From NCBI RefSeq assembly GCF_949987515.2, contig NC_082688.1, positions 101,287,893 to 101,351,892 on the forward strand: a stretch of DNA of 64,000 bases, in the 5' to 3' direction. The notes beneath the pieces are model-generated. The model did not search any database and was not told the origin of the DNA. It saw nothing but the letters and a program-made list of their open reading frames with translations. This document shows, in pieces, positions 13,976 to 30,870 of the stretch. The position numbers and the translations under genes are program-made. The stretch's first letter is position 1. Each line of letters starts with the position of its first letter. The stretch is from Delphinus delphis (lineage: Eukaryota; Chordata; Mammalia; Artiodactyla; Delphinidae).

Positions 13976-14568
13976 TACTAAATTAGGCAGTGTTTCCAGA
14001 CTCTGGAAAGTAAAAAATGTCAGAAGTAAAGCCTATATTGTTGTCTCTAGATCTTGGGCTCAAGGACAAAGGAAGAAGATGTGGGGTGGCAAAGAGTAAA
14101 GAGCAAGAAACCTGTGTCTTCATTTTTGAGGATTTTACTTGAGTAGGTCCCAGAATTTTAAAGAATGAGAAACCCTTTAATGACACAATTACCACATAAT
14201 AGTGTCTGTACCTTCATATATTTACTCTGTAATTAATGAATGATGGACATGAAAATTCACAAAATTTTTGCAAGAACTCACACTTGCCAGAGGTCCTCAA
14301 CCCTGGGTGGGAATTGTTACTCTACCTATGCTTCAAAGGAGAGGTTGGGCTGTTAAACTTCTGAAAATCCAGATGAGCTGACTCTTAGAAAAGTTATTGA
14401 GTCAAAGGTTACATGCCATCTCACCTCTTTGTCTCTCAGAATACCTGGCTACATGCTTACATGAGGCCTTGACTCTGCAGTTTCCCTTTCTTGAAAAGGC
14501 AAACTCCATAAAGTGGAACAGAGAAATATTGTGTAAGTAATGTAGCAGTAAAATGAAAGAGATCTTAA

Positions 14569-14928
<360 letters not shown>

Positions 14929-16076
14929 TGAAATGTCAAACTTTTGTTTTTGTTATCTATACAGAAAGTGTTCATTCCCTACAGCAAATCCCAGTTTGTC
15001 TCATCAGTTTCTAAGAAGGGGCATATCTACAATCCTACATATAGATTTATAGTATTAGGGCTATAAGTGGTTGGAAAGAATGAAATTTACATCTTGAAAT
15101 CTCTCTTAGATATTATCTTTTCTTTCCTTGTCTTTCCTGCCACTTTTTTGGGAGGAGATGTTGATGATAAGCCAGGTTATCCCCCTTTCATCACGCAAAA
15201 TATTCTAATTGTTAAGGTGGAATTTCTAGTAGAATGAAGGCACAATGATAGTCCTCCATATTTTAGGCTTTTCTATACTTGTTCATATCAACTTAAATCC
15301 CCTCTACATGTTAGCCTTTAAGATGTGTGAGTGTTTATTTTCTTCACATATCCACGGTGTAGACTGTGTCTGAAACTTACTAGATGCCTAATAGATGGGT
15401 TTTTTTGATTGAATAAATCAATAAATAAATGATCACTTAGTTCAGAAAAGAATGACAGTCAAATATTTGAACAATATGCCTCTGGTTTATATTCAAGAGC
15501 ATATGCATGTACCTCAATGCATGACACTGAAAGCTGAAAACTTAGAATTTCTTGGTATTGCGTTTTATAAAATAAAAGATCTATAAATAACAACTTTCAT
15601 ATCTTTCCTTGGAATTGACACTCCCATAAAGGGAGACTGGGAGATAGAAGAGGAGTAGAAGGAATACAGTCACTCCTGTTGGCCAGTTATATGTCTTGCT
15701 CTCAACTGTAAATGGTCCTTTTACATGAGCTTACTTAGTAAGCATTTAGTTTGTAAATTAAAAAAAACCCTAAATGTTAAAAACTGGATTCATGATTCTT
15801 TGTTTATAATCCTTATTTTACCTGAAAGACTAAACAAAAATAAAAAGGGTAATAAAATATGGAATGTTGTTTCAGGTTTACTAGAATCTGATGCATAGAA
15901 CCACACGTTTTAATAATATAGTGGGTTTTATTTACCTACATTTCTAGAATTATTAGATATACTCCTGCATGTCAACTTCCAATAATACTAACATTTCTCA
16001 CCTTGAAAATTTTAGCTTAAAATGTTAAGATAAGAGACATTAACCGTACTTCATTCAATTTTCCATAAATTTCCAG

Positions 16077-16130
16077 AGTATGGAAAAGGAAAAGTATATT
16101 GAACTGTTCATTGTTGCTGATGATAACATG
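16077..16130 (+). pseudogene. ADAM7: ADAM7 start of metalloprotease-like domain exon (E4)
   Basis: This 54-bp, 18-codon exon lies between acceptor aatttccag and donor atg|gtaagt. It encodes KYIELFIVADDNM, the first beta strand of the reprolysin-like domain (YVELFIVADD in relatives). Both ends are phase 0 and the frame is open. It is too short to be seen as a long open frame. Confidence 0.9.
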
Positions 16131-16279
16131 GTAAGTTTTCAGAGAAACATTTGCTCCCCATTCATTCTTATAAAACTATAGTTGTGATTTTTAACAAAGA
16201 GAAAGTAGTATTTCAATCAGAATTCCATTCCAGGTTCCATGTTCTGTTTTTAGCTTCCCCAAACAGGCATATATAAGAG

Positions 16280-18600
16280 ATGATAATGTCCTTTGGCAGT
16301 ACAGCAGACTAAGCCAAAATAGAACCTCCCTCCACATCATGAACATACGGAACTGATGAACAAATTCAAAAAATTGAAAATATGTTCACCATCTATAGTT
16401 GAGCTAAAAAAAACACAGAAAATCTCCAAGTGCTAAAAATGAGGCAGAGAATCTCCATCGAAACAGTAACTAAAATTCAAAGGCATGGTGACACAACACA
16501 CAGTATACAGAATATATTGCATAAGGCCCAGAGCCACAAAGGGCTGTCCCATCTCTGAAAGGAAACTGGAAAAGCTCTCTAGTGAAACTGCAGAGAGAAA
16601 GGAAACGTTTTGTTTGTCTGCCTGTAGCAATGGGCAGGGAAAATGTTATGCATGAGAAAACAAAATCCTAAGCCTGTGTCCTGCACTGATGTGGAGCATG
16701 ACATACTTTTCTTTAGACACAGAAATGCCACGCCAAGCTTTCAACAAAAAAACTGATCAGAAATTCGGTAAACTGCTAGACTCCAAGTCAAAAATGCCCT
16801 ATAATCATAATCCAAGGTAAAACTAATCACACGAGGAAGAGTCAACCAACATAATGAAAAGAAGAATGAGCTCTCCAAGAACTGCAAATCATCCAACGAT
16901 ATTTCAGATTATACATCTTACAGCAGAGTATAAAAAGATATACAACAACAACAAAAAACATGGTTACAGGGTAAGAAGGGTTGTTTTTTACATCTCTATT
17001 AGAAAATTTTAGGCTAAGCAGGGAAAAAATTCAACAAAAATAGAAAAGATTTGAACCACATAAATATAGGTTTGATCTAATCAATTGATGGATGTATACT
17101 GCAACCAGAAAAAAGACAATATGTATTCATTTCAAGTTCAAACAAAACATTTTCAAGAATTAAACTGACATTTTGCCACAAAGGAAGTAAAACAGATAGG
17201 AAAGATATATATGGAGAAGATCACCGCTTTTTTTTAACCACAACCAAACTGGAAGGTATAACAAAAAAATTGTTAAACTAGACTACAAAACGAAAATTGA
17301 TTTGGAAACTAAAAGAAAAATACATTGCCAAATATTGACTAAACAAGTCAAATCTGAAAGTATGAAATATTTATAATAGCAAAAAGAAAACATTAGTTGA
17401 GATAAATTTTTCTAGATGCAGGTGGCATAACAGTAATTAGAAGGACATTTATAGACAAACATTTATATTAAAAAAGAAAGAAATTTAATGAATTAAGAGT
17501 CTAACTGGAAAAGTTAGAACATAAACACAGAATAAAACCAAAAAAGAGAAGGAAAAATAATTTTAAGAATGAGTAAAATTGATAAAAAGCACAAGACAAA
17601 AAGAAACAAAGTCAAATGCTAGTCCCTTGGAAAGATAAATGAAATAGAGAAACTTCTGACAATACTTATTAAGACAAAAATAGAAGTACAAATAAAATTA
17701 GGAATGAAAGAAAAACATAACTATAAATATAGGAAAGGTTATATGTATATCATTAAAAAATATATGTACAACCTTGTGCCAATAAATTTATGAGTAGAAG
17801 AATGTAGTACAATGTTAAGAAGCTGACTTGAGAAGAAATAGGAAACTCCAAAAAGAATGTTACATAGTTTTAAAGTTAAACAAGTAGTCCACAATCTACT
17901 GACAAATAACTAGGCTCAGATGAGTTTAAAAACAAATTTTACCAAAATTTATTGTAACAGAAAACCCCATTTTTTATACACTGTTTTCAAGAATAGGAAA
18001 CATTCTTCACACATTTCATAGTTATTATAACGTTCATATTAGTTATCTACTGCTGTGTAACAAACTACCCAAAACTTAGTGTGGGTCATTTATACAGTTG
18101 CAGTAATCTGGTGTTTCCACTGGGCTGGCTGGATGGTGTAACCTGGCCTTAGCCACTTGTCTGGTACATAGTGTTGGGTTTGGCCCACGTGTCCCAAGTA
18201 GACAAGCCCGTTCTTCTGGTATTATAGCTGGGCATCAAAACATCATGAGAGACCAGGCTTCAATGTACAAGAGCTTTTCAAGCTTCTGCTTATAGGACAC
18301 TTATAAATGTCTTATTAACTAAAGTCATATGGCCAAGTCTAGAATCAATGGTTGAGGGAACCACACATCGGTGCAGATACCCGGAAGAGTGATTCCTTAA
18401 GGGTCATTACCATAACAACCTATGATGATACTGATAACAAATCCAGACAAGAAAGTAAAATTATAAGCCAATCTCACTTACAAATACGACTGCAAATACC
18501 CTAAAAATATTTGCAAACCCAATCCAGCACATATCAAAAGAAAAAGTGTGCATAACAATGAAGGTTTACTCTAGTAATGCAATGGATTTGATGATTAAGA
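16280..18600 (+). repeat. Ancient L1 body, sense, with nested insertion
   Basis: This A-rich stretch resembles L1 ORF2-coding text, for example 'gagtaaaattgataaaaagc' near 17571 and 'tataagccaatctcactta' near 18462. It is heavily decayed, with no long frame. An unrelated repeat interrupts it at about 18035-18420. It sits in the intron between E4 and E5. Confidence 0.6.
18035..18420 (+). repeat. Unclassified ancient repeat nested in L1
   Basis: The segment starts 'attagttatctactgctgtg' and continues 'taacaaactacccaaaactt', a start commonly met in old mammalian dispersed repeats. I cannot name the family with confidence. L1-like sequence resumes on its far side. Confidence 0.45.
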
Positions 18601-19463
18601 GGACATTTATGGGCCTATCAGGAATAGTTTCAGTAGAATAGTGGCATTTAAATCAATGAGTAGTAAGTTGAGGAGTGGGTAGGAAATGAAAATTAAAGGG
18701 ATTCTAATGTAATATCTTTGGGGGTATTCAGATATTTAAGATAACAGGCGAGCAATGGAATGTTAACTATAGGATAATTGCAGCATTCAGAAAAGGCATT
18801 TTTTAAATTATTATTATAAAAGAAGCTTGACCACTTGCATGTATCTCTACGGGATACCTTATGTTATTATTAAGTGTATTTTATTAGGTCTAAACTGATA
18901 ATGTTGAGAACAAGTACAAATAGGGAATCCATTTGTAAGAAGAGAACAACATAGAAAATTAGCTGGAGCAGGAAACTGCTTTGTCTTCTTAGCCTTTTCC
19001 TGGAGAGAAAGGAGGGGAAACCACAATTTCTTGTCCCTCTCCATCCTATCCCTGGCTCCAGGTCCTTGATTACATGCTCCTTAGTTTGTAGCCACATGGA
19101 TACAGGAGTGCGGACAAAGTTGTTTTTTGCAATATAATGGTTGCTGTGGAGCTTTAGTAAGTTTTGTTATGAATATGGACTCTAAAGCACACTTATCAGT
19201 TGGTTTAATAAATCAACGTAATGTAATATATTTAATGTGAAGAGGGAACAGAGTCATAAAGAAAACCTTAAAGTAAGTGCCAAGGTGAAGCATGACTTTT
19301 GAAACTGCTATATCTAGTTACTTTATATAAAACATGTTATTTCTGCATAAGTTGCCCAGATATTTTAGCCCTCTGGAAGGAAAGCCAATGAATTTTTTTC
19401 TTCGAAATATCTCATGATGTTGAATTTTTATTCAACTCCTATGATTAATGAGTATTGATTTGA

Positions 19464-19565
<102 letters not shown>

Positions 19566-20129
19566 TGAATCAAGCCAAAAACACAAATGGAAAGAAACTT
19601 TTAGGATAGATCTCTGCTGGATTTTTGTAGTAATACTGATATTAAGACAGCCCAAAACATAACAGTTCACCAAGTAGTCTAGCAAAATTCCATTGAAAAA
19701 AAAATCACAGCAACAAATGCATCATAGCTCTAAGTTTTTGGTTTTCTAAGTAAATGACACTTAATATTTACATAAGTTTCAAATATTGGTCACTATCACA
19801 AAATTTATAAAGCAATGTACAAAGATTTGAATACCCATCATGAGTAGATCAAATCCACTATTTTAAATCACTCTTCCATGACCTCTGCATAGCAAAAAGT
19901 CTTTCAAGCTATAATTTATTGCCCATGTTTAGACAGAGAAATCAGGGGAAATATTTCTGTAAAATTCACTAAAATGATTAATTCGTCTAACATGAAATGA
20001 ACTAGTATCCTGTCAAAGAAGCAAGACTGTGAATTATACACATCTTTTTAAAGCTGACTCCTTCCGACCAGCTCCATTACCAGGATAAAGAGGCCCCAAA
20101 GAAAGACACTGTAAGAAATCGCTCCTTTA

Positions 20130-20860
20130 GATCAGTGGTTTTTGCATTCACCAGCTGAAGGACATTTGATCTTTTTCTAGTTTTTCACTAGGATGTTTGG
20201 GGCCTGAATCAGACCTGAGTGCACTGAATTCCCAGGGTAGATGAGGCCACCAGTTTTGCTCCGCAGATGGGGGAAGCCACGGGCTGAACTCTGTTCAAGT
20301 TCCGCAGTTGAATGGGCTATGTAGCGTCTCACAGTGAGGGTCCCTGGTCAGACAGGCTGAAGTCTATATTCAGCAATGAGCGGGGCTGCAAATTAAATTC
20401 CCTGCTTGGGCACAGCAGGAGAAGCAGCCCTGAAACTGGTAAAGCTCTTTGTTTGCTGCCTTAACTCAAGCTGACCCCAAGTTTCCCAGCTGAATAGGAG
20501 TACTGGCTTTGCTTGCAGACTACTGGCTCTGTCTGCCCTTCTCTCAGCTTGAGCACCGCTGCGATGCATATCTTTCAGGTGTTCTCACCAGCCCTTCGGG
20601 TCAGATGGGGCTGGAAAACAGTCTCCACAGTGCGCGGGGCTGTCTCAGCCCCCTAGCATGGGCAGGAGGCGGAGGAATTGCTTCAGGGTACTCTCAATTT
20701 CCCAAACAGGACTGGAGGGGCTGAGAGCTACCATTAGCCTTGGATATAAATGAATCCCTTTCCTGGGCATAGTGGGGAGCTCCCACACCCAGTACTGGCT
20801 TTGCTCTGGGGGTGATCTCAAGTGCTGCTTCTCCTGTTTCTTATATCTTGCAATTGTCTT
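20130..20860. repeat. GC-richer intronic block, possibly an old LTR or retroelement 5' region
   Basis: Base composition rises sharply above the AT-rich intron around it. The block contains recurring phrases such as 'gcggggctg' (20382 and 20635) and 'gggcacagc' or 'gggcatagt'. No open frame looks conserved. It may be a diverged LTR or L1 5' UTR; I cannot assign it. Confidence 0.3.
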
Positions 20861-21474
20861 TATTACTCCTCTAACACTGACCCAAATATAAGACTCTAAC
20901 TCTCTCCTTGGGGTCCCATCTCCAAGATTGTTGCACATTGCTGAACTTTTACTAAAGATTTTCAGTTCAGACTGGGGGCTCATACCACAAACAATTTAAA
21001 GTAGCACAGTCTAAAAGTCCTTGACTCTTCCCGTCATATCTCTTCTTACTGGCCCTTTATCCTCCACACTCATTATTTCACTGCATCCTTTCTCACTTTA
21101 CTTTCATGTCTTCACCTCTTTTGTCTCAGAAATTCCAAAGTTCTTTCTCAACAACCTTCCAAATATGTATATCCAAACCCATCCAAGCATTCTGTAGATA
21201 AAATATGGCTTTATTTTATAGGATATTTTTTCACTAGAAGAGAATACATCCATAGAATAACAAATATTGTTCCCATTTGCACTTGAATCCAGTTTTATGG
21301 ACCTAAAGCCCACCCACGAATGTAGAGAATTCAAAGGTTAAAAAAATTATCTTGCTTGGTGGGACCTAATTCATAAGGTTTATTCCACAATACGATCAGA
21401 GCCAAAAGGAATGGACATCTAGTTAGGTTTGAGATCATGATTTAACTAAAGGTCGGCTTGGTGCTTTGTGACAG

Positions 21475-21637
21475 CCTGGAGGGGTGGGATAGGGAGGGTG
21501 GGAGGGAGGGAGACGCAAGAGGGAAGAGATATGGGAACATATGTATATGTATAACTGATTCACTTTGTTATAAAGCAGAAACTAACACACCATTGTAAAG
21601 CAATTATACCCCAATAAAGATGTTAAAAAAAAAAAAG
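21475..21637 (+). repeat. Cetartiodactyl L1 3' end, truncated
   Basis: The text matches the L1 3' terminus seen elsewhere in this window: 'aactgattcactttgttata', 'agcagaaactaacacac', 'ccaataaagatgtt' and a poly-A at 21627-21637. It is a 5'-truncated insertion in the intron between E5 and E6. Confidence 0.8.
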
Positions 21638-22271
21638 TTTATGAGAACCATAGTTCTCACGGTTATGAAATGACTTAAACTCTTAAACTCTTTTGTCGTG
21701 GCATCGAAGTACCTATCAACTAGGTGTTTACAAAAGCAGATGGGAGTAGGGGTGAGAATCCTTGGGCTACAACTATTTCTGTCTGTTTTGAGGCTTTGAG
21801 CAATCCCCAATAAGATTTCTTACACAACAAAGTAGTTCCAAAAATCAAACATGGGGAACAAACATGAAAGCTAAGCTATGGGTTTTTGAAAACAGTATCA
21901 ACTTTCTAATCTGCTACAGAACAAACTCATGACCTAAGTAGAGAGATGAATAAAGAACATTCATTCCATTATGTGCCACTGTTCATAAATTCATATTTTC
22001 AGGTCAGGTATAATCTCAGAGCTTTAGTAAATTATTTATTTTAGACATATCCTGAGCCCAGTGTATGTAAGGATTATAATAGTTCAAGGAGAATCAGGTG
22101 TTTTTGGTCAAGTTTCTTTGTTGGTCACGGCAATTCACCCAGTATTCTGGACGATTCAACTCTACATTCTGCTTCAATACAACTGTTTGTAAAATGAGGT
22201 CTAAACTTTTGCTTATGTACTTCACACATTAAAATTACTTTTTTTAATGTAAAGGAATATAGCCATGATAA

Positions 22272-22492
<221 letters not shown>

Positions 22493-24530
22493 GTATGTCG
22501 CTGCTCTATTTTCCTGCACATCTTAGGTGGATTATTAAAAAAGAAAACAAAACAAATAAACCAAAATACTTTTTAAAGCAGCTGATTTTTGGATAAAAGC
22601 CACAGGAACAAAAATGTTATGTGTAGCTATACAGAACATTTCCAGGTGAGCTTGTAAATAACCTTTCTTCCTAATAATGATTAATATCAGAAATGAAAAC
22701 CCTGAAATATTCATGTTGCTGGGCAGAGTTGAAAATGTCATTAGGTAAGCAAAGCACCCTTAGAATCCATTTACTTTACTTATCAGCATCCAATTTGAAC
22801 TCTCTTCAGCCTTCCACGCCATGCCATTTCAACACTGCACCGAAACCCACCTTTCTGAGAAAGCACTTCATTTTCTGGACATTTTCCCTCAACAGAGTGT
22901 GTGCATCCAGACCAGCTCTTCAAGAGCATCTATACTTAAGATAACAGATTATTAATCTGATAAATTAAACCTGCCACAGCTTTAATGTTCCTAAGTAAAG
23001 GGTTGGATTTTTCTGTAATACTAGGTCATTAATTCCTTAAAAGGGGGGCTATTTTTACCACTTTGTCATTCAAAATACCTAGTACACTATTCAGCCTATA
23101 GGAAAATGATAAATTATGGTGGAACTGGTCTGACATCAACTTTGTGTTTCACATAGTCCTGTCACCATAAGGAATGTTAAATTAGGGAAGAACAAATTTG
23201 AAGCAGTGGAGTCTTTTAGCATCTCTTTTGATGTCCTTAAAGCTACTCTGTAAGAGTGGTATCCACTTTAACTATTTCATCTACCTATATTACCAGTATT
23301 TCTCCTAAAGTCTACAAACATAGCCTGCAAATATGCTTTCTATCGTTATCTAAATGTTAACTTTCAGTCTGAACTCAGAACTGTGAAGCTTCCAATGCCC
23401 ATAGTCAGAGGTCAGGTTCAGCCCTTTGGCAGACTGATGAGTGAACCAGACCTCCAAATATCATTTCTGATTTTCATATCCAGGATGGTCCACAACACAT
23501 ATCTCCAGGGGAGTAGTGGTTGGGTTCAGATATTCACGTACTACTGTGCCCCAAAATTATGGAGATACAGTAAAATATTATCATGACCTTCACAGCAGGC
23601 AAGATTAGCTCTATTTGCCTATTCCTTGGATGTATGTCTTAAAATACTTAATAAATTAGCCTAGGAAAATTAACTTGGTATAAGTAGACAATCTTTTACT
23701 TCCATGTGTGTCTCTTACTCTGAGCAGTAGCTTCACCACCAATAGTATGTCTACAAATAGAGATATGGGGGAGTGCTACTAAATGACTTTAAAATGTAGG
23801 GACAGAAACATATCAGTAGTGAAGAAAGAAATACAGCATATCTCCTTGATCAGAAAAGTTAAACACTGAAAGGGGTCATCTAGCCTGACTAGCTTTCTTG
23901 TATTTGAACCGTCTCTATTATACTCTACGTACGGCCCTTCAGCCTATGATAGTTCTTTTTAAAGTGGTCCAACTCTAAATATTCTTCTTGAAAGCATATG
24001 AAATTTGGCTCCCTTTAATATACACATGTACATCTGTCTTTTTAGATAACCCAGGAATAGACCTGTTTTCACATGACAAGTGTTTTAAATGTTTGATTAT
24101 ACTTATCAAATCCTCTATGAGTTTCTACGGTTGATTAATTTTTTTGTTTTAATTTTCCACCACGGCAAATTAATCGTGGTGTTGAGTCCATTCACTATGT
24201 TGCATTTTACCCTCTGAACACTTTAAACTTTTTTGGTCTTTTAAGTGGTGTTATCCAAAGTTGAGTGTAGGGCAAACTAAAGTCAAGTCAAATGGACTCT
24301 GACCTTATTATTATTTTTGGGGGGAAAGTACTCTTTTATGATTTCAACTCAAGACTACATTGACTTTCTCAATGCCTCTAAAATACCACAGGTTTAAAAT
24401 GAGCTTCATATCAACCAAGGTCATCCTCAATTCCAGAACTCCAGTGCCAAGGCACTAGCATTGGGGGGGTTCACGGCACTTCAGTGTTTGTGTTAACTGA
24501 ACTACGAGTTTATTTATATCTCGTTCATAG
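22493..24530 (+). other. ADAM7 intron between E6 and E7
   Basis: No recognisable repeat or RNA gene. The small open frames here lack splice or family support. Confidence 0.6.
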
Positions 24531-24615
24531 TGGAAAGTGGCTCTAAGCACATGCACAAGGAACTTCCTATTCAGGGGGTATATGCCTGCCCTATTATTCC
24601 TCCAGTGTCGTTAAG
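24531..24615 (+). pseudogene. ADAM7: ADAM7 metalloprotease-like exon with second stop (E7)
   Basis: The 85-bp exon has acceptor tcgttcatag and donor aag|gtgggc. It enters in phase 2 and leaves in phase 0. It encodes GKWL, a TAA stop at 24544-24546 in place of tyrosine, then AHAQGTSYSGGICLPYYSSS. The conserved SYxGGxCLPYY block of ADAM7 identifies it. One third-base change (TAC or TAT to TAA) explains the stop. There is no indel. Confidence 0.9.
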
Positions 24616-26251
<1,636 letters not shown>

Positions 26252-26609
26252 TGAGGCTTAAACAACATAGAGAATATATTTCAATATTGGGGGAGTGGCT
26301 TTGAGTAAAACTCAATATTGTAGGGACATATGGTTATTATCTGGAATTTTCCTGATATCTCCTGGGTAAGAACTCAGTAACTGATATCTAATTTTACATC
26401 ATTATCTACATAATTAGTAATATTTTGGGGGGACCATAACATCCCACTCAAACGTATCCAAGACTTTAAAAGTCCATCTGTATCCAATCATTGTATCAAT
26501 AATAATAACAAAGGAGTCAAAACAAAAGGAAGATGGAAGGGAGGCAAGTTTCAGCTTAAAAAGAAATATATCACATTCCTAAGATGTGTAAGAGCGTACT
26601 ATATATTAA

Positions 26610-26860
26610 TAGTTTGTTTCAGAAAATGTTTATAGAGAACTACTTTGCGCCAGGCACTGTGTTAACTAGTGCTTATTTTTAAAAACTTTGAACACGAGTC
26701 AGTCCCTGTATTGAGAAGCTTGTATTCTTGCATGGATGGTAGGCAAATATATAGATTATTTCAAGTGGGGCAAATAAAAAGTGATATGGGAGCAGCAGGC
26801 ACAATTGGTCGGAACCATGGGCTTCAGGAAGGATATTCTGGAGGATATATAGTCTGAGTA
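26610..26860 (+). repeat. L1M 3' UTR-like fragment
   Basis: The phrase 'tgcgccaggcactgtgttaa' and the following 'agaagcttgtattcttgc' fit the widespread L1M 3' UTR motif. It lies in the intron between E8 and E9. Similar short motifs recur at about 32010-32100. Confidence 0.4.
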
Positions 26861-27064
26861 TTTTCACTAAAATAGTATGTGTTGGCTGTGTTTCAATAAG
26901 ACATTTTCTATAATAAAGAGCCCAGCTACTACTCTGCTGTAACAGTGAGACAAGAGTAAAAAAGGTAAATGGACCTTGAGTCTATCATTTACGTATGTTT
27001 TTTTGTTCTAAATTCTTCACAGAACTTTCATAGCTGTTCTACCACTATGCATTGATATGATTAA

Positions 27065-27316
<252 letters not shown>

Positions 27317-27844
27317 TAGAATCTAGACAGGGATGTAGCCATTAATCAACCATGGTAATTCTTGTAAAGCTTTAAAAACTGTGCTTTAAAAAAAAAAAAT
27401 GGAAACAAGTTGTTGGTGCAGCCTCAATGCGAGGCTTCTTACCAAGTCATGTAATGATCTTGCTGGAGATTCAAAGCATCACATTAGCCTGGTTTATACA
27501 TTAATTGGCTCCTCTTGTGAGAAGGGCTCATAGGTGTCGTTAAGTCTGATCTCTCATGCACGGTAGGAATCTGTTCTACAAAATCCCTCACAGTCAGTCA
27601 ATCGAGTTTTACTCAGGGTCTTATGAGGTTAGTCTATATCCCTGTTGACCAGTTCACATTATTAGAAAAGTTAATTGAGCAGAAACCTTCTAAACTTACA
27701 CATATTCATTGCAGTCTCTGGTACATTTAGAATAAGCCTTGGAGGCATATTTTAAATTAATTCTTATTCTGCTTTTCTCTAACATAGGAGCTTTTTCTTT
27801 CAAGAGGTCATCATATAGGTATGTGTCCTAGATAATGACTTCTC

Positions 27845-28005
27845 ACATTATCAAGTGCTCATAAATCACCTGGGCATGTTGTTAAAGTGTGGATTCTGAT
27901 TCAGTAGGTCTGGAGTGGAACTGAGATCCTATTCCTACCAACCTGCAAGGTTGTCTAAGGCCGCCGGTCCAAGGACCACATTTTAAGTAGCTATTTTCTA
28001 GACAC
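27845..28005. repeat. MER5A-like hAT DNA transposon remnant
   Basis: The MER5A-like phrases 'cacctgggcatgttgttaaa', 'tgattcagtaggtctgg' and 'ccggtccaaggaccacattt' appear in order. It is a non-autonomous relic with no coding potential, in the intron between E9 and E10. Confidence 0.6.
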
Positions 28006-28684
28006 TGCACAATTCAAAATTCACTCTGGCTATGAAGAGACTCCAAGATCAGAGCGGAGGCAGCGAAGGTCCAGAGGTTACAGCTTCTATTTTTCAAATG
28101 TCTCAGATTAAATGGAAAGAGAATCCTAACTTTGGAAAGTGATGCTTTTGCCTATGTGCATTTTTTGGAATAGTCCTACAGTTTCATTCCAACACTTGAA
28201 GTACCTTACATGACAGGATGCAGACAATATTTTGCAGTCTTAACTTTGTTTCAGCAGATAGGGTCTAAGTGTCCACCCTGTTATTATTATCTAACGATGC
28301 ATTTTGTTAAAAGTTCAGCCATAAATATTTAGCATCTTGAGGACAATATAAAATCAGAAGTTGTATTATCTCACACCCAACATTTAGCATGAGAAGCAGC
28401 AGGACTCTTCCAGAGAACAGAAGTCATCAGGAGAATGGAAGGTCACAAACTCCGGGCTTTGTATGCTACCAGTGAGAATCATTAGCTGTGGAGTACTGAA
28501 GAGCACAAGGGAAGGAAACAAAGTAAAAGTCCCAAACACCAGTTGCACGCAGTAGTCTTTGTATACATATCATAGTCAAGGACCATGTATTGGATTTAAC
28601 TCTGAAAAACAATTATGGCTAAATTGCACAGAAGCACCACAAATTAACTCTTCAAACAGGAGCCAAACTACAAACTGCTTCTAA

Positions 28685-28852
<168 letters not shown>

Positions 28853-29734
28853 TAGAACCAAAGAGTCGTCTGGCCACTGAATGACCTTCCACCACTAATC
28901 CCAGATTGGAGCTAAGATTGCTCGTACCCAATACAGCCTCTTCTGAGATGCTCAGACTTCTAAATACTAAGCAGTGTTATGGTCTGGGGAGTGGAGAAGC
29001 AGGTAAGCAGTGCTTGGACTTTTAGGAGTGGAGTTATACGGCTAACATGATTCTTGCTTTTTTTGTCGATCATTACCAACCTATTTGACCTCAGCTGAGG
29101 GGGAAAATGGCATCCCAACAACAGTGAACTGAAAGGGAAAAGGGTTATCCTGGAATTGGAAAGTGACAGTGACTAGTAGCTGGAGATATATTCCTAGGAA
29201 AGATGACCAAAAGTCCAAATGCCTCTGTCTAAGGGTTTATTGACACTTCTTTCACGCCACTAGATTGCGAACTGACAAAGGAAAGGAAGTGTGTTTTATT
29301 CATCTCCAAGTTTTTCCAAAACCCAGCACAAATTAAATGCATATTGAATGGCTGAATGAGAGAGAATATTTCCATGTCGTGCCCTCCAGCAGTGAGAGCC
29401 TGGGTATGTTTTTAGTTCATCTGAAAAGATCTGATTTATTGGGAGTGGTGATTCCTCATTAGAGTCAGGCGTTCCCAGCTGCGCGTGTACGGTGGGGTGG
29501 GGTGTGAGAAAGGCATGTACTAAAGGGATGAAGAAGGCAAGATGAACAAAACATATGCTTCATTTCTCCATTTTATGTCCATTCCAACTCTTCTCAGTGC
29601 TGCTCTAATACCAAATTTCAAAAACACCAACTTGTCGTTCCTAAAATCACATAAAAACCAAGAATGCTAATAATTCTCAGTGGAGTGGAGAGGGAAGTCA
29701 TGATCCATCCTTAAAACTTTTTTAGATAAATTAA

Positions 29735-30037
<303 letters not shown>

Positions 30038-30332
30038 TGAATGATTGATAAAGATAACAGCCGTTATTTCTGTTACTGTCCCTTAGGAATCTGGGGACAA
30101 GATTGGAGATAATGCCATTTGTGGCAGATATTACCTGGCACCTTTCTGAATAATACCTTTCATATTCATTGACTTTACCTCTAATATTAATTGACTAGCT
30201 CGGTATGTGGGTTAAGGTATGTTTCTTTCTTTTTTATATTCATATTCCTTCCTAAAATATCCTCCCGAGGCAATAGGATAGTTTTTAAGTTATTTAGTTG
30301 TCCCATTCTGCTTCACTGCTACATGACACTGA

Positions 30333-30731
<399 letters not shown>

Positions 30732-30734
30732 TAA

Positions 30735-30870
30735 GATTCTTAGGAAGAAAGGGAGGAAAAGAAGCTACAAAAAAAAGAGAGAAAGAAGCAAACAGAAGGA
30801 GGGCGAAAATAAGTAGAAAAGGGGAGAAGAGGAAAAAAGAAGGAAAGCCATCAGAAGAAAGAAAGGTAGA
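30735..30870 (+). repeat. Polypurine low-complexity tract
   Basis: Almost entirely A and G on this strand (gaaagggagg-type units), just after E12. A second tract lies at 33420-33525. Both are simple sequence. Confidence 0.75.

Noticed and set aside
23383..23586. Plus-strand 67-codon frame in the ADAM7 intron
   Set aside because: Considered as the missing metalloprotease exon, but that exon is clearly at 24531-24615 and this frame lacks similarity.
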